Part shown: in pieces, positions 51,422 to 59,886 of the stretch
How positions within the stretch are numbered: the first letter of the stretch is position 1
Layout: each line of letters begins with the position of its first letter
NCBI GenBank assembly: GCA_903642215.1
Contig: CAHJWG010000010.1
Span: forward strand, 1 to 64,000
DNA: 64,000 nucleotides
Origin: Sphingobacteriaceae bacterium
Lineage (GTDB): Bacteria > Bacteroidota > Bacteroidia > Sphingobacteriales > Sphingobacteriaceae
Direction of reading: 5' to 3'
The notes under the pieces: model-generated
Seen by the model: only the letters and a program-made list of their open reading frames with translations
What the model was told of the DNA's origin: nothing
The model's database searches: none
Made by a program: the position numbers and the translations under genes

Positions 51422-51808
51422 ATGCCTTTTCTAAAAACTATAGCCGTTATTGATGATGATTTGATTTACATAAACGCGCTAAAAAAGTTACTGCTTACCT
51501 GGAAAATTACCAATCCGGCGACATATTTTACAAGCGCAACCGAAGCACTCGATTTTATACAGGTAAAAGAAGCATCCGCATTGCCGGATATTTTACTGCT
51601 GGATTTGAATATGCCCGGTATGAACGGCTGGGATTTTGTAGAAAATTTTGCGCAGATTAAACCAAATCTGCCTAAACAAATCAGTATTTATTTGGTGAGT
51701 TCTTCGATTTGGGAAGAAGATTTTAAACGTGCAGCAAAAAATAAACTGATAAAAGAGTTTATCACCAAACCGATTTTAAAAGCAAAGCTGCACGAAATTT
51801 TAGGCTGA
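51422..51808 (+). CDS. Response-regulator receiver protein
   Basis: A 128-aa single-domain receiver. The acidic pair is in VIDDDLIY, the phospho-acceptor Asp in ILLLDLNMPGMNGW, and the Lys in FITKPI. There is no output domain, so it probably works by protein interaction. A perfect motif copy (51562-51574) is translated as QVKEASAL in the loop before the phospho-acceptor strand. Confidence 0.88.
   Translation: MPFLKTIAVIDDDLIYINALKKLLLTWKITNPATYFTSATEALDFIQVKEASALPDILLLDLNMPGMNGWDFVENFAQIKPNLPKQISIYLVSSSIWEEDFKRAAKNKLIKEFITKPILKAKLHEILG
51562..51574 (-). repeat. Dispersed motif copy in the receiver gene
   Basis: GGTAAAAGAAGCA on the plus strand, perfect; encodes VKEA. Confidence 0.7.
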
Positions 51809-51847
51809 AGCAGGAAAATCCATCAAAACCAAATGGCAAATTTTATG

Positions 51848-51855
51848 TAATTTTG
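51848..51855 (+). promoter_or_regulatory. -7 element (TAATTTTG) of the lipoprotein gene
   Basis: TAnnTTTG, 9 bases before ATG 51865; the in-frame TTG at 51853 is part of it. Confidence 0.5.
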
Positions 51856-51864
51856 AAGCTGTTT

Positions 51865-52356
51865 ATGACGAGACTGAATCATTTTCTGTTCATTTTGGTG
51901 CTTGCCTGCTTCGCTTTAAATTCCTGTAAAAAAGAAGACCAAAATTCTCTTTCGCTCTTTTTAACGCAAAAACCCTGGAAGTTAGCCTTAAAACAAAGAT
52001 TTGCTTACGTAAACAGTGTTCTGGTAAAAACGGATACTTTGGAAAATACGTGTACTTTAACGCAAACGCTTACCTTTAAAACGGATAACAATTATACGTA
52101 TCAAAATTATACCTGTAAAAATACGACGGTTAACGCTCCTTATACTTTTACGGCCGATCAGTTATACCTCAACCTAAATTCTGTTATTTCTGTAAGTGCG
52201 ATCAAAACCGCCAATAAGCAGCCGCCACAAAACGTAGCACGCCTAATTAACCTGGGGCAATATTCTTTAATTTTTGATGCCGGTGATGTTAACTTAACGC
52301 CGCTAAACAAACTAACCGATTCGGTAATTATTTTTCGTTATGGTTTTATCCATTAA
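51865..52356 (+). CDS. Hypothetical lipoprotein
   Basis: A 163-aa protein with a lipoprotein signal (HFLFILVLACFALNSC; lipidation at Cys21) followed by a beta-rich domain of the lipocalin-like layout frequent in Bacteroidetes lipoproteins (TQKPWKLALKQRF ... TLTFKTDNNYTYQNYTC). Function unknown. ATG 51865 is used because the upstream TTG belongs to the promoter. Confidence 0.7.
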   Translation: MTRLNHFLFILVLACFALNSCKKEDQNSLSLFLTQKPWKLALKQRFAYVNSVLVKTDTLENTCTLTQTLTFKTDNNYTYQNYTCKNTTVNAPYTFTADQLYLNLNSVISVSAIKTANKQPPQNVARLINLGQYSLIFDAGDVNLTPLNKLTDSVIIFRYGFIH

Positions 52357-52397
52357 ATTAAATTTTGTGTGGTTTAGCACATAAATTCCTGCTCTGT

Positions 52398-53000
52398 ATG
52401 CCTGCACCCATTGCTGTTAAACCGTTAAAAAAACGGATTGCCATTTTTGCTTCCGGCTCCGGCTCAAACGCTCAAAAAATAATGGAGCATTTTAAAAACA
52501 GTAAGCTAGCCGAAGTCGCGCTTATTTTAACCAACAACTCCGAAGCTTTTGTACTGCAGCGTGCCGATAATTTTGAAATCCCAACACATATTTTTAATCG
52601 TAAAGAGTTTTACGAAAGTGACCGGATTATCCGTTTGCTCGAAAGTTTAAACGTTGATTTAGTTGTGCTGGCAGGTTTTTTATGGCTGGTTCCGCAAAAT
52701 TTAATAGCAGCTTTTCCTAATAAAATTATCAATATCCATCCGGCACTTTTACCAAATTATGGTGGAAAAGGAATGTACGGCGATCATATCCACAGGGCAG
52801 TTTTGGCTGCGCGGGAAAAGGAAACCGGCATCACCATTCATTTTGTAAACGAAAATTTTGATGAAGGCGAAATGATCCAGCAATTCCGTTTTAAGATTGA
52901 ACTGAAAGATGAGCTGGAAAATATCCGTTTTAAAATCCAGCAGTTAGAGCATCAGCATTTCCCAAAAGTAATTGAGAGTTTGGTAAAAAAGATGAATTGA
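52398..53000 (+). CDS. purN: Phosphoribosylglycinamide formyltransferase PurN
   Basis: A 200-aa purine-synthesis enzyme that formylates GAR using 10-formyl-THF. It has IAIFASGSGSNAQ at the phosphate-binding N-terminus, the catalytic stretch NIHPALLPNYGGKGMYG, and the metal/folate motif HFVNENFDEGEMIQQ. ATG 52398 is preferred; the GTG at 52365 would add 11 residues of poor fit. PurH lies 840 bases downstream. Confidence 0.93.
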   Translation: MPAPIAVKPLKKRIAIFASGSGSNAQKIMEHFKNSKLAEVALILTNNSEAFVLQRADNFEIPTHIFNRKEFYESDRIIRLLESLNVDLVVLAGFLWLVPQNLIAAFPNKIINIHPALLPNYGGKGMYGDHIHRAVLAAREKETGITIHFVNENFDEGEMIQQFRFKIELKDELENIRFKIQQLEHQHFPKVIESLVKKMN

Positions 53001-53050
53001 TTTTAACGATGCTGTTTTTAGGGTGGTAAAAAGAGTATTAGTTTAATTCA

Positions 53051-53365
53051 CTAAACAATTTGCGGCTGCCAGAATATTTTAATTTCTTTTACATCGATCT
53101 TTTTGCGAGCTTGTGCCAAATCATAACTTTCCTGCACGCGCAGCCAAAATTCGGGCGTTGTATTTCTAAAGCCGGCAGCCAATTTCAAAGCCATTTCAGA
53201 GCTAATTCCCTGTTTGCCATTAATAATTGCCGAAAGTGTTTTGCGGGTAGTTTGCAGCCCTTTGGCAACTTCCGTAATAGTCAATTCCTGTCCGGTTTCT
53301 TCTCTAATCCCTTCAATGGTTTCGAGTATTAACTCTCCCGGATGTACCGGATTAAACATGGCCAT
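53051..53365 (-). CDS. higA: HigA-type antitoxin
   Basis: A 104-aa XRE-family protein beginning with HPGELILETIEGIREETG, with the helix-turn-helix TITEVAKGLQTTRKTLSAIINGK. This is the HigA/VapI pattern. It follows the toxin gene by 14 bases in the toxin-first order characteristic of higBA, and would repress its own operon and neutralise HigB. Confidence 0.9.
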   Translation of the reverse strand: MAMFNPVHPGELILETIEGIREETGQELTITEVAKGLQTTRKTLSAIINGKQGISSEMALKLAAGFRNTTPEFWLRVQESYDLAQARKKIDVKEIKIFWQPQIV

Positions 53366-53379
53366 AATCTATTTCCTCC

Positions 53380-53664
53380 TTAATGATAATCTGTAAAATC
53401 AACATCGGCAGCATCTTCACCAATAAAACGAAAGATGATACGAAAATTTTTGTCAACCTTAACACTCCAAAAGTCTTTTAAATTTCCGGAGAGTTTATGA
53501 AGATTATAACCCGGAACATTCATTTCTAAAGGCGAGGCTGCATTATCTAAACGAGTTAAAATCCTGCGAATTTTATTGACATGTTCTGATGTTAGTTTAG
53601 AAGCATTTTCACTCTCATAAAATTGCTTTAGGCCTTTGTGGTTAAAGCTGATGATCATGTGCAA
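53380..53664 (-). CDS. higB: HigB-type toxin (RelE fold)
   Basis: A 94-aa RelE-superfamily mRNA interferase: FNHKGLKQFYESENASKL at the N-terminus and the C-terminal NLHKLSGNLKDFWSVKVDKNFRIIFRF with Arg and His-rich ends, as in HigB. It cleaves ribosome-bound mRNA. Intact, as is its antitoxin. Two starts (codons 1 and 3) are possible. Confidence 0.9.
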   Translation of the reverse strand: MHMIISFNHKGLKQFYESENASKLTSEHVNKIRRILTRLDNAASPLEMNVPGYNLHKLSGNLKDFWSVKVDKNFRIIFRFIGEDAADVDFTDYH

Positions 53665-53766
53665 ATGTAACGTATAACGTTGCAGGTAGCAAAACTATTT
53701 TATTTATTCAATCGATTTAAAGTGATTGAGATTTACTGAAAAAATTATAACCACCCTAAACCTCCA

Positions 53767-53779
53767 TACTTCTTTTACC
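53767..53779 (+). repeat. Dispersed motif copy (TACTTCTTTTACC)
   Basis: Perfect core followed by ACC and ATAAATCC, in the spacer between higB and purH. Confidence 0.75.
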
Positions 53780-53815
53780 ACCATAAATCCCTCAACCAAA
53801 AAACATTATTTTTTT

Positions 53816-53823
53816 TAGCTTTG
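53816..53823 (+). promoter_or_regulatory. purH -7 element (TAGCTTTG)
   Basis: TAnnTTTG, 19 bases before the purH ATG. Confidence 0.55.
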
Positions 53824-53842
53824 CGGCTTATTTCTACCGTCC

Positions 53843-55369
53843 ATGAGTCAGCCTGTCAAAATAAAAAATACTTTAATTTCTGTTTATTATAAAGATAATC
53901 TGGAGCCGATTATCCATGAATTGAATCGTTTAGGCGTTAAAATATATTCTACCGGCGGCACAGAAACTTTCATTAAAAATTTAGGTGCAGAAGTAATTCC
54001 GGTGGAAGATTTAACTTCTTATCCTTCCATTTTGGGCGGAAGGGTGAAAACGTTACATCCAAAAATATTTGGCGGCATTTTAGCCCGACGGGAACACGAA
54101 GGTGATCAGCAGCAAATCGCTGAATACGAAATCCCGGAGATTGATTTAGTAATTGTGGATTTGTATCCGTTTGCAGAAACCGTAAAATCCGGTGCTCCTG
54201 AAGAAGAAATTGTAGAAAAAATTGATATCGGCGGCATTTCCCTCATCCGCGCAGCAGCCAAAAATTTTAAAGATGTATTGATTTTAGCTTCCAAAAATGA
54301 TTACAGCGAACTGGAAAACATCCTGAAAACACAAAATGGCGAAACGACTTTAGAACAACGCAAAAGTTTCGCGCGCAAGGCTTTCCATATTTCTTCGCAT
54401 TATGATTCTGCTATTTTTAATTATTTTAACCAAGAAGAACCTTTAAACATTTTTAAACAAAGCATTGAACCTGCGCAAATTTTGCGTTACGGCGAAAACC
54501 CGCATCAGCAAGGCATTTTTTATGGCGATTTAAACCAGCTTTTCGATAAGTTAGGCGGAAAAGAATTGTCGTACAATAATTTAGTTGATGTAGATGCCGC
54601 GGTTGCGCTGATTGATGAGTTTGAAGAACCAACCGTGGCCATTTTAAAACATACCAACGCCTGCGGAATTGCCAGCCGGGAAACTGTTTTACAAGCATGG
54701 ATTGATGCTTTAGCATGTGATCCGGTTTCTGCGTTTGGCGGCGTGATCATTACTAATCAGAAGGTTGATGCCGCAACGGCTACAGAAATCAGCAAGTTAT
54801 TTTTTGAAGTTTTGATTGCTCCGGCTTATCACGAAGAAGCCATGAAGATTCTAACTTCCAAAAAGAACCGTATCATTTTGCTGCGTAAACCGGTAGAACT
54901 TCCTTCAAAATTATTTAAAACTTTGTTAAACGGCGTGATTCAACAGGATAAAGATGCGGTGATTGAAGGCCCGGCGCAAATGACAACTGTTACCGAAAAG
55001 CAACCGACAGAACAGGAACTGAAAGATTTATTTTTTGCCAATAAAATTGTAAAACATACTAAATCAAACACAATTGTACTGGCTAAAAACAGCACGCTGA
55101 TTGCCAGCGGCGTTGGGCAAACTTCCCGTGTAGATGCTTTAAAACAGGCAATTGTAAAAGCAGAAAGCTTTGGTTTTGCAGTAAAAGATACCGTGATGGC
55201 TTCGGATGCTTTTTTCCCGTTTCCGGATTGTGTAGAGATCGCTGCCGATGCCGGGATTGCTGCCGTTGTACAACCGGGCGGCTCCATTAAAGACCAGGAT
55301 TCTATCCGGATGGCCGATCAAAAGCACATTGTAATGGTAACTACCGGCGTCCGTCATTTTAAACACTAA
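53843..55369 (+). CDS. purH: Bifunctional AICAR formyltransferase / IMP cyclohydrolase
   Basis: A 508-aa enzyme for the last two steps of IMP synthesis. The N-terminal IMP cyclohydrolase (MGS-like, residues ~1-190) has STGGTETFIKNLG and GGRVKTLHPKI. The C-terminal transformylase has RYGENPHQQGIFY, KHTNACGIA (catalytic Lys-His), and ASDAFFPFPD. Complete and of the normal length. Confidence 0.95.
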   Translation: MSQPVKIKNTLISVYYKDNLEPIIHELNRLGVKIYSTGGTETFIKNLGAEVIPVEDLTSYPSILGGRVKTLHPKIFGGILARREHEGDQQQIAEYEIPEIDLVIVDLYPFAETVKSGAPEEEIVEKIDIGGISLIRAAAKNFKDVLILASKNDYSELENILKTQNGETTLEQRKSFARKAFHISSHYDSAIFNYFNQEEPLNIFKQSIEPAQILRYGENPHQQGIFYGDLNQLFDKLGGKELSYNNLVDVDAAVALIDEFEEPTVAILKHTNACGIASRETVLQAWIDALACDPVSAFGGVIITNQKVDAATATEISKLFFEVLIAPAYHEEAMKILTSKKNRIILLRKPVELPSKLFKTLLNGVIQQDKDAVIEGPAQMTTVTEKQPTEQELKDLFFANKIVKHTKSNTIVLAKNSTLIASGVGQTSRVDALKQAIVKAESFGFAVKDTVMASDAFFPFPDCVEIAADAGIAAVVQPGGSIKDQDSIRMADQKHIVMVTTGVRHFKH

Positions 55370-55451
55370 TTCCTCGCGATAAAACTGTTCACACATTCTT
55401 TTATAGAACAATTTTTCGTAAACTTTGCAGCTAATACTGAAACAGAAACAA

Positions 55452-56474
55452 ATGGGTTTATTTAACTTTTTTACGCAGGAAATTGCCATTGATTTAGGCA
55501 CTGCAAATACCCTGATTATACACAATGATAAAGTGGTGGTGGATGAACCATCCATCGTAGCATTTGACCGGACGACAAATAAAATAATTGCAATCGGCCG
55601 CCAGGCCATGCAGATGGAAGGCAAAACACACGATAATATCCGAACCGTAAGGCCATTAAAAGATGGTGTAATTGCTGATTTTAATGCTTCGGAACATATG
55701 ATCCGCGGCATGATCAAAATGATCAATAAAGGCAAAGGCTGGTTTTTTCCTTCGCTACGGATGGTGATCTGCATTCCTTCCGGCATCACCGAAGTTGAAA
55801 AACGTGCCGTTCGCGACTCTGCTGAAATTGCCGGTGCAAAAGAAGTATATCTGATTTATGAACCGATGGCCGCGGCTGTCGGGATCGGTATTGACGTAGA
55901 AGAACCGATGGGCAACATGATTATCGATATCGGCGGCGGAACGACAGAAATTGCGGTAATTGCACTTTCGGGTATCGTTTGCGATCAATCCATCCGCGTT
56001 GCCGGAGATAATTTTGATTCTGATATCGTGCAATATATCCGCCGCCAGCATAACATCATGATTGGTGATCGTACAGCTGAAAAAATCAAGATTGAAGTTG
56101 GTGCTGCTTTACCGGAACTGGCCGATCCGCCGGCAGATTTTGCAGTTCAGGGCCGCGATTTAATGACCGGCGTACCCAAGCAAATCACCGTTTCTTATAC
56201 CGAAATTGCACATTGCTTAGATAAATCAATCTCCAAAATTGAAGAAGCTATTTTAAAAGCTTTAGAAATTACGCCTCCGGAACTTTCTGCGGATATTTAC
56301 CAGACCGGCATTTATTTAACCGGTGGCGGCGCGCTACTCCGCGGATTAGATAAACGCGTAGCAGCCAAAACAAAATTACCGGTACACGTGGCCGAAGATC
56401 CGCTTCGTGCCGTTGTTCGCGGCACCGGAACTGCCTTAAAGAACATCGGAACCTTTAAATTTTTAATGCAATAA
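55452..56474 (+). CDS. mreB: Rod shape-determining protein MreB
   Basis: A 340-aa actin homologue that guides cell-wall synthesis along the cylinder. N-terminus MGLFNFFTQEIAIDLGTANTLI with phosphate-1 motif, then GGGTTEIAVI and GGGALLRGLDKR. The frame opens earlier at TTG 55425, but MGLFNFF is the family start. It leads mreB-mreC-mreD-mrdA-rodA; a 90-base spacer with an inverted repeat separates it from mreC. Confidence 0.95.
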   Translation: MGLFNFFTQEIAIDLGTANTLIIHNDKVVVDEPSIVAFDRTTNKIIAIGRQAMQMEGKTHDNIRTVRPLKDGVIADFNASEHMIRGMIKMINKGKGWFFPSLRMVICIPSGITEVEKRAVRDSAEIAGAKEVYLIYEPMAAAVGIGIDVEEPMGNMIIDIGGGTTEIAVIALSGIVCDQSIRVAGDNFDSDIVQYIRRQHNIMIGDRTAEKIKIEVGAALPELADPPADFAVQGRDLMTGVPKQITVSYTEIAHCLDKSISKIEEAILKALEITPPELSADIYQTGIYLTGGGALLRGLDKRVAAKTKLPVHVAEDPLRAVVRGTGTALKNIGTFKFLMQ

Positions 56475-56486
56475 AAGGAGTATCAG

Positions 56487-56540
56487 GTTATACGTTTTAA
56501 GTTTTAGGTTCCGGCTTACGTTCAACTTAAAACGTATAAC
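56487..56540. repeat. 17-bp perfect inverted repeat between mreB and mreC
   Basis: GTTATACGTTTTAAGTT (56487-56503) and its exact complement (56524-56540) around a 20-base loop, followed by degenerate words of the same type. A degenerate motif (AATAAAAGGAGTATC) precedes it. It may attenuate mreC-rodA relative to mreB. Confidence 0.75.
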
Positions 56541-56564
56541 TCAGAACTTACAACTGACAAAAGA

Positions 56565-57392
56565 ATGCGTAACCTCCTGATTTTTATTAGCAAGTACAAC
56601 GCGTTCTTTTTGTTTATTATTTTTGAAGTTACTGCTTTAGTTGTTTTCGTAAATTACAATAACTTCCAGAAAGCAACTTTTATCAGTTCATCCAATGAAG
56701 CTATTGGAAACGTTTATTCAAAAGTAGATCAGCTTACTGATTATCTTAAACTCGGTATTATCAACGATAGCCTGGCCCGTGAAAATGCAAATTTGCGCAA
56801 TCAGCTTAAATCTTCTTTTTATGTAGATTCTTCTGTGGTAAAAACAGTAAACGATACCATCAACAAACAGCAGTACACTTACATTTCGGCCAGGGTAATT
56901 AATAATTCTTTTAACCGACGCAATAATTACCTCACTATTAATCGTGGCAGTAACGCCGGTATTACAAAAGGGATGGGCGTAATTTCTAGTTCCGGCGTAG
57001 TTGGCATTGTTACTTTTACCGGCCCTAATTTGGCTACGGTTCAGTCTTTACTGCATGAAAATACCCGCATCAGTGCCATGCTTGCAGATTCTAACAATGT
57101 AGGTTCTTTAATATGGGATAACAACCTGGATCCGACAAAAGGCATGCTTATCAACTTTATGAAGCAGGTAAAAATCAACGTAGGCACGCCTGTTGTTACT
57201 TCCGGTTTTTCGCTTTTTCCGGAAGGTACCATGTTAGGTCATATCAGTAAACTGGATGCAAAAGACAGCAATAACGGAACCCAGATCGAAGTAAATTTAT
57301 CTGTTAATTTTAGCAACCTGCAATACGTTTACGTGGTAACCAATAAGCTGGCGCAGGAGCAGGAAAGACTGGAGGCCCAGGAAAAACAATGA
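56565..57392 (+). CDS. mreC: Rod shape-determining protein MreC
   Basis: A 275-aa bitopic protein: one N-terminal membrane span (YNAFFLFIIFEVTALVVFVNY), a short coiled coil (DSLARENANLRNQL) and a beta-rich periplasmic domain with NRGSNAGITKGMGVIS, typical of MreC, which links MreB to PBP2. It overlaps mreD by 4 bases. Confidence 0.92.
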   Translation: MRNLLIFISKYNAFFLFIIFEVTALVVFVNYNNFQKATFISSSNEAIGNVYSKVDQLTDYLKLGIINDSLARENANLRNQLKSSFYVDSSVVKTVNDTINKQQYTYISARVINNSFNRRNNYLTINRGSNAGITKGMGVISSSGVVGIVTFTGPNLATVQSLLHENTRISAMLADSNNVGSLIWDNNLDPTKGMLINFMKQVKINVGTPVVTSGFSLFPEGTMLGHISKLDAKDSNNGTQIEVNLSVNFSNLQYVYVVTNKLAQEQERLEAQEKQ

Positions 57393-57904
57393 GCAGAACA
57401 ATTTTATTTAATGTATTGCGCTTTATCGTTGTGGTTTTTATACAGGTGTTTTTGCTGAAAAATATCTCTCTTTATCATATCGTTACGCCTTATTTTTATA
57501 TTCTGTTCATACTTCTTTTACCATTCGATATTCCGAATTTCCTGTTATATGTGCTGGCATTTGCACTCGGTATTACCATTGATGCTTTTTACGATACACC
57601 CGGTTTGCATGCAGCTTCCTGTGTTTTTTTAGCTTATGTGAGGATCGTTTTTATTAGTATTACCGTTCAAAAAGAAGGTTTTGATAACGAACCCGAACCA
57701 ACTTTAGGCATTATGGGTTTTAGGTGGTTTTTTTTATACGCCCTGATCTTAACGTTTTTACATCATTTTTTCCTGCTTAATCTGGAGTCGTTCCATTTAT
57801 CAGAAATCCTGTTTACTTTGACAAGGGTTTTCTTCAGTACTTTATTTACGGTACTTTTATTATTAATTTCAGGTTTAATGTTTTTCAAGAAAAAGGTACG
57901 TTAA
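57389..57904 (+). CDS. mreD: Rod shape-determining protein MreD
   Basis: A 171-aa polytopic membrane protein with five to six hydrophobic segments and almost no polar loop. Identity rests on topology, size and position between mreC and mrdA, overlapping both (ATGA with mreC; one shared base with mrdA). A perfect motif copy (57510-57522) lies in a membrane segment. Confidence 0.85.
   Translation: MSRTILFNVLRFIVVVFIQVFLLKNISLYHIVTPYFYILFILLLPFDIPNFLLYVLAFALGITIDAFYDTPGLHAASCVFLAYVRIVFISITVQKEGFDNEPEPTLGIMGFRWFFLYALILTFLHHFFLLNLESFHLSEILFTLTRVFFSTLFTVLLLLISGLMFFKKKVR
57510..57522 (+). repeat. Dispersed motif copy in mreD (TACTTCTTTTACC)
   Basis: Perfect core without a clear downstream A-tract; codes for part of ILLLPFD. 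Confidence 0.6.
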
Positions 57905-59886
57905 TGAATAGTTTTTTTGAAAGGCGATATGTAATTCTCGGCATTTTCATCGTGATTATGCTGATGCTGATCGGCCGCTTGTTTTATATCCAGGTTATAG
58001 ATGATAAATACCTGGCTTTCGCACAAAATAACGTGCTCCGCAGGTTTATAAAATATCCTGATCGCGGAGCTATTCTCGACAGGAAAGGAAAAATATTAGT
58101 GCAAAACGAGCACGTATATGATATCCTGGTAACACCGAAAGAAGTCCGCGAATTTGATACGCTTCAATTTTGCAAACTACTGCAGATCGATAAAAAAGGC
58201 TTCGACCAGCGCTGGGAAAAAGCTAAAAAATATTCTTACTTCCGTTCATCCGTGTTTGAAAAACAGCTGCCTGCAAGGCTTTACAATTCTTTCCAGGAAC
58301 ACCTTTTTGAGTTCCCAGGTTTTTCTGTACAGCCGCGTTCTGTAAGAAATTATCCCGATTCTGTTGCCGCGCAATTCCTGGGTTATATCAGCGAAGTAAA
58401 TGATCAAACGATTACAAAATCAAACGGTTATTATCATCCCGGAGATTATATCGGTATAAGCGGTGTAGAAAAAGCTTACGAAGAAGTTTTACGCGGGCAG
58501 CGCGGTGTAGAAAATTCTTTGGTAGATTCCCGTAATGTAAAAAAGGGGAAATACATGGATGGCAGATATGATACGGCTGCTGTAGCCGGCGAACGGCTTA
58601 CCTCTTCTTTAGATATCCGCATCCAGAAGCTTGGCGAAAAATTGATGCAAAACAAAGTGGGCAGCATCGTAGCCATTGAACCGGCTACCGGCGAAATTCT
58701 GGCTTTTGTAAGCAGCCCGACTTATGACCCAAACGAACTGGTTGGGCGCGAACGCGGCAACAATATTTCGGCTATGTACAAAAACCCCTATAGCCCATTA
58801 TTGATCCGGCCAATACAAGCGTACTATCCGCCGGGTTCTTCTTTTAAACCGCTTAGTGCCTTGATTGCTTTGCAGGAAGGGATTATCACGCCACAAACTA
58901 CTTTTTTTTGTGCAGGTGGCTATCAGGCTGGCGGGCATTGGGTTGGCTGCGAGCATTATGACGGTGTAACTAATTTGCGCAAAGGTATTTCACAGTCTTG
59001 TAACGCTTACTTTTGTAATGTCCTTAATAAAGTATTGAATCAAAACGGGGCTAAAAATACAACAGCAGCTTATCTTAATTGGAAAAAGGATGTTAACAAG
59101 TTTGGTTTCGGAGTAAAGCTGGATGTTGATTTACCTAACGAAAAAAGAGGATTGGTGCCTGCACCTGCACGTTATGACAGGACTTATGGTAAAAACCACT
59201 GGAGGGCAAATACCATCATTTCAATGGCGATTGGACAAGGGGAATTATTGGCTACGCCAATGCAAATGGCTAATATAGAATGTACAATTGCTAATCGGGG
59301 CTTTTATTATCGTCCCCATTTAATAAAAGCAGTAGGTGATAAAGACATAATCAAGCCGGAATTTAAAGAAAAACTAAGTGTAGGTATCGACTCTGTCTAC
59401 TTCCATCCGGTAATAGATGGTATGCAAGATGTTGTAGAACGCGGTACTGCCGTAGCTTCTCGTATTCCGGGAATTGTGATGTGCGGTAAAACCGGAACTG
59501 TGCAAAATCCTCATGGAAAAAACCATTCGGTATTTGTTGCTTTCGCTCCGCGGGATAATCCTAAAATTGCCATTGCTGTAGTAGTAGAAAATGCTGGATT
59601 TGGAGCTTCCTGGGCGGCGCCGATTGCTTCTTTTATCGTCGAAAAATATTTAAGGGATACCATCAGCCGCAGGCCGTCCGGCATCAATCCGAAAAGATAT
59701 ATGGAGGCGAGTCTGCTGCCTGCCCTGCCGGGAAGTTTGCCGAAACTTAATCCGCACCTGCCAAAAGACTCCTTGAAAAAAAATCAGGCAGACAGTAATA
59801 AAAAAAGTATCAGGAGTGATTCGGATAAGAAAAAAAGCCAGATCATTAAGATTGCTGCTCTAAAACCTAAAAAGAAAGATGAATAA
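57904..59886 (+). CDS. mrdA: Penicillin-binding protein 2 (peptidoglycan transpeptidase)
   Basis: A 660-aa class B PBP with one N-terminal anchor (ILGIFIVIMLMLIGRLFYIQV), the dimerisation domain (RGAILDRKGKILV), and a transpeptidase domain with the active-site SxxK in PPGSSFKPL, SxN in SQSCNAYF and KTG in MCGKTGTVQNPHG. The C-terminal ~50 residues are a basic, Lys/Ser-rich tail. It elongates the side wall with RodA. A perfect motif copy (59635) lies near its end. Confidence 0.94.
   Translation: MNSFFERRYVILGIFIVIMLMLIGRLFYIQVIDDKYLAFAQNNVLRRFIKYPDRGAILDRKGKILVQNEHVYDILVTPKEVREFDTLQFCKLLQIDKKGFDQRWEKAKKYSYFRSSVFEKQLPARLYNSFQEHLFEFPGFSVQPRSVRNYPDSVAAQFLGYISEVNDQTITKSNGYYHPGDYIGISGVEKAYEEVLRGQRGVENSLVDSRNVKKGKYMDGRYDTAAVAGERLTSSLDIRIQKLGEKLMQNKVGSIVAIEPATGEILAFVSSPTYDPNELVGRERGNNISAMYKNPYSPLLIRPIQAYYPPGSSFKPLSALIALQEGIITPQTTFFCAGGYQAGGHWVGCEHYDGVTNLRKGISQSCNAYFCNVLNKVLNQNGAKNTTAAYLNWKKDVNKFGFGVKLDVDLPNEKRGLVPAPARYDRTYGKNHWRANTIISMAIGQGELLATPMQMANIECTIANRGFYYRPHLIKAVGDKDIIKPEFKEKLSVGIDSVYFHPVIDGMQDVVERGTAVASRIPGIVMCGKTGTVQNPHGKNHSVFVAFAPRDNPKIAIAVVVENAGFGASWAAPIASFIVEKYLRDTISRRPSGINPKRYMEASLLPALPGSLPKLNPHLPKDSLKKNQADSNKKSIRSDSDKKKSQIIKIAALKPKKKDE
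59635..59647 (+). repeat. Dispersed motif copy in mrdA (TGCTTCTTTTATC)
   Basis: Perfect core followed by GTC and GAAAAAT, read as ASFIVEK. Confidence 0.7.

Noticed and set aside
55821-55860. AAAAGAAGTA-type near-match in mreB and similar AAAAGAAG words in other genes
   Set aside because: They lack the leading GRT and the A-rich tail and encode ordinary Lys-Glu residues, so chance is enough to explain them.
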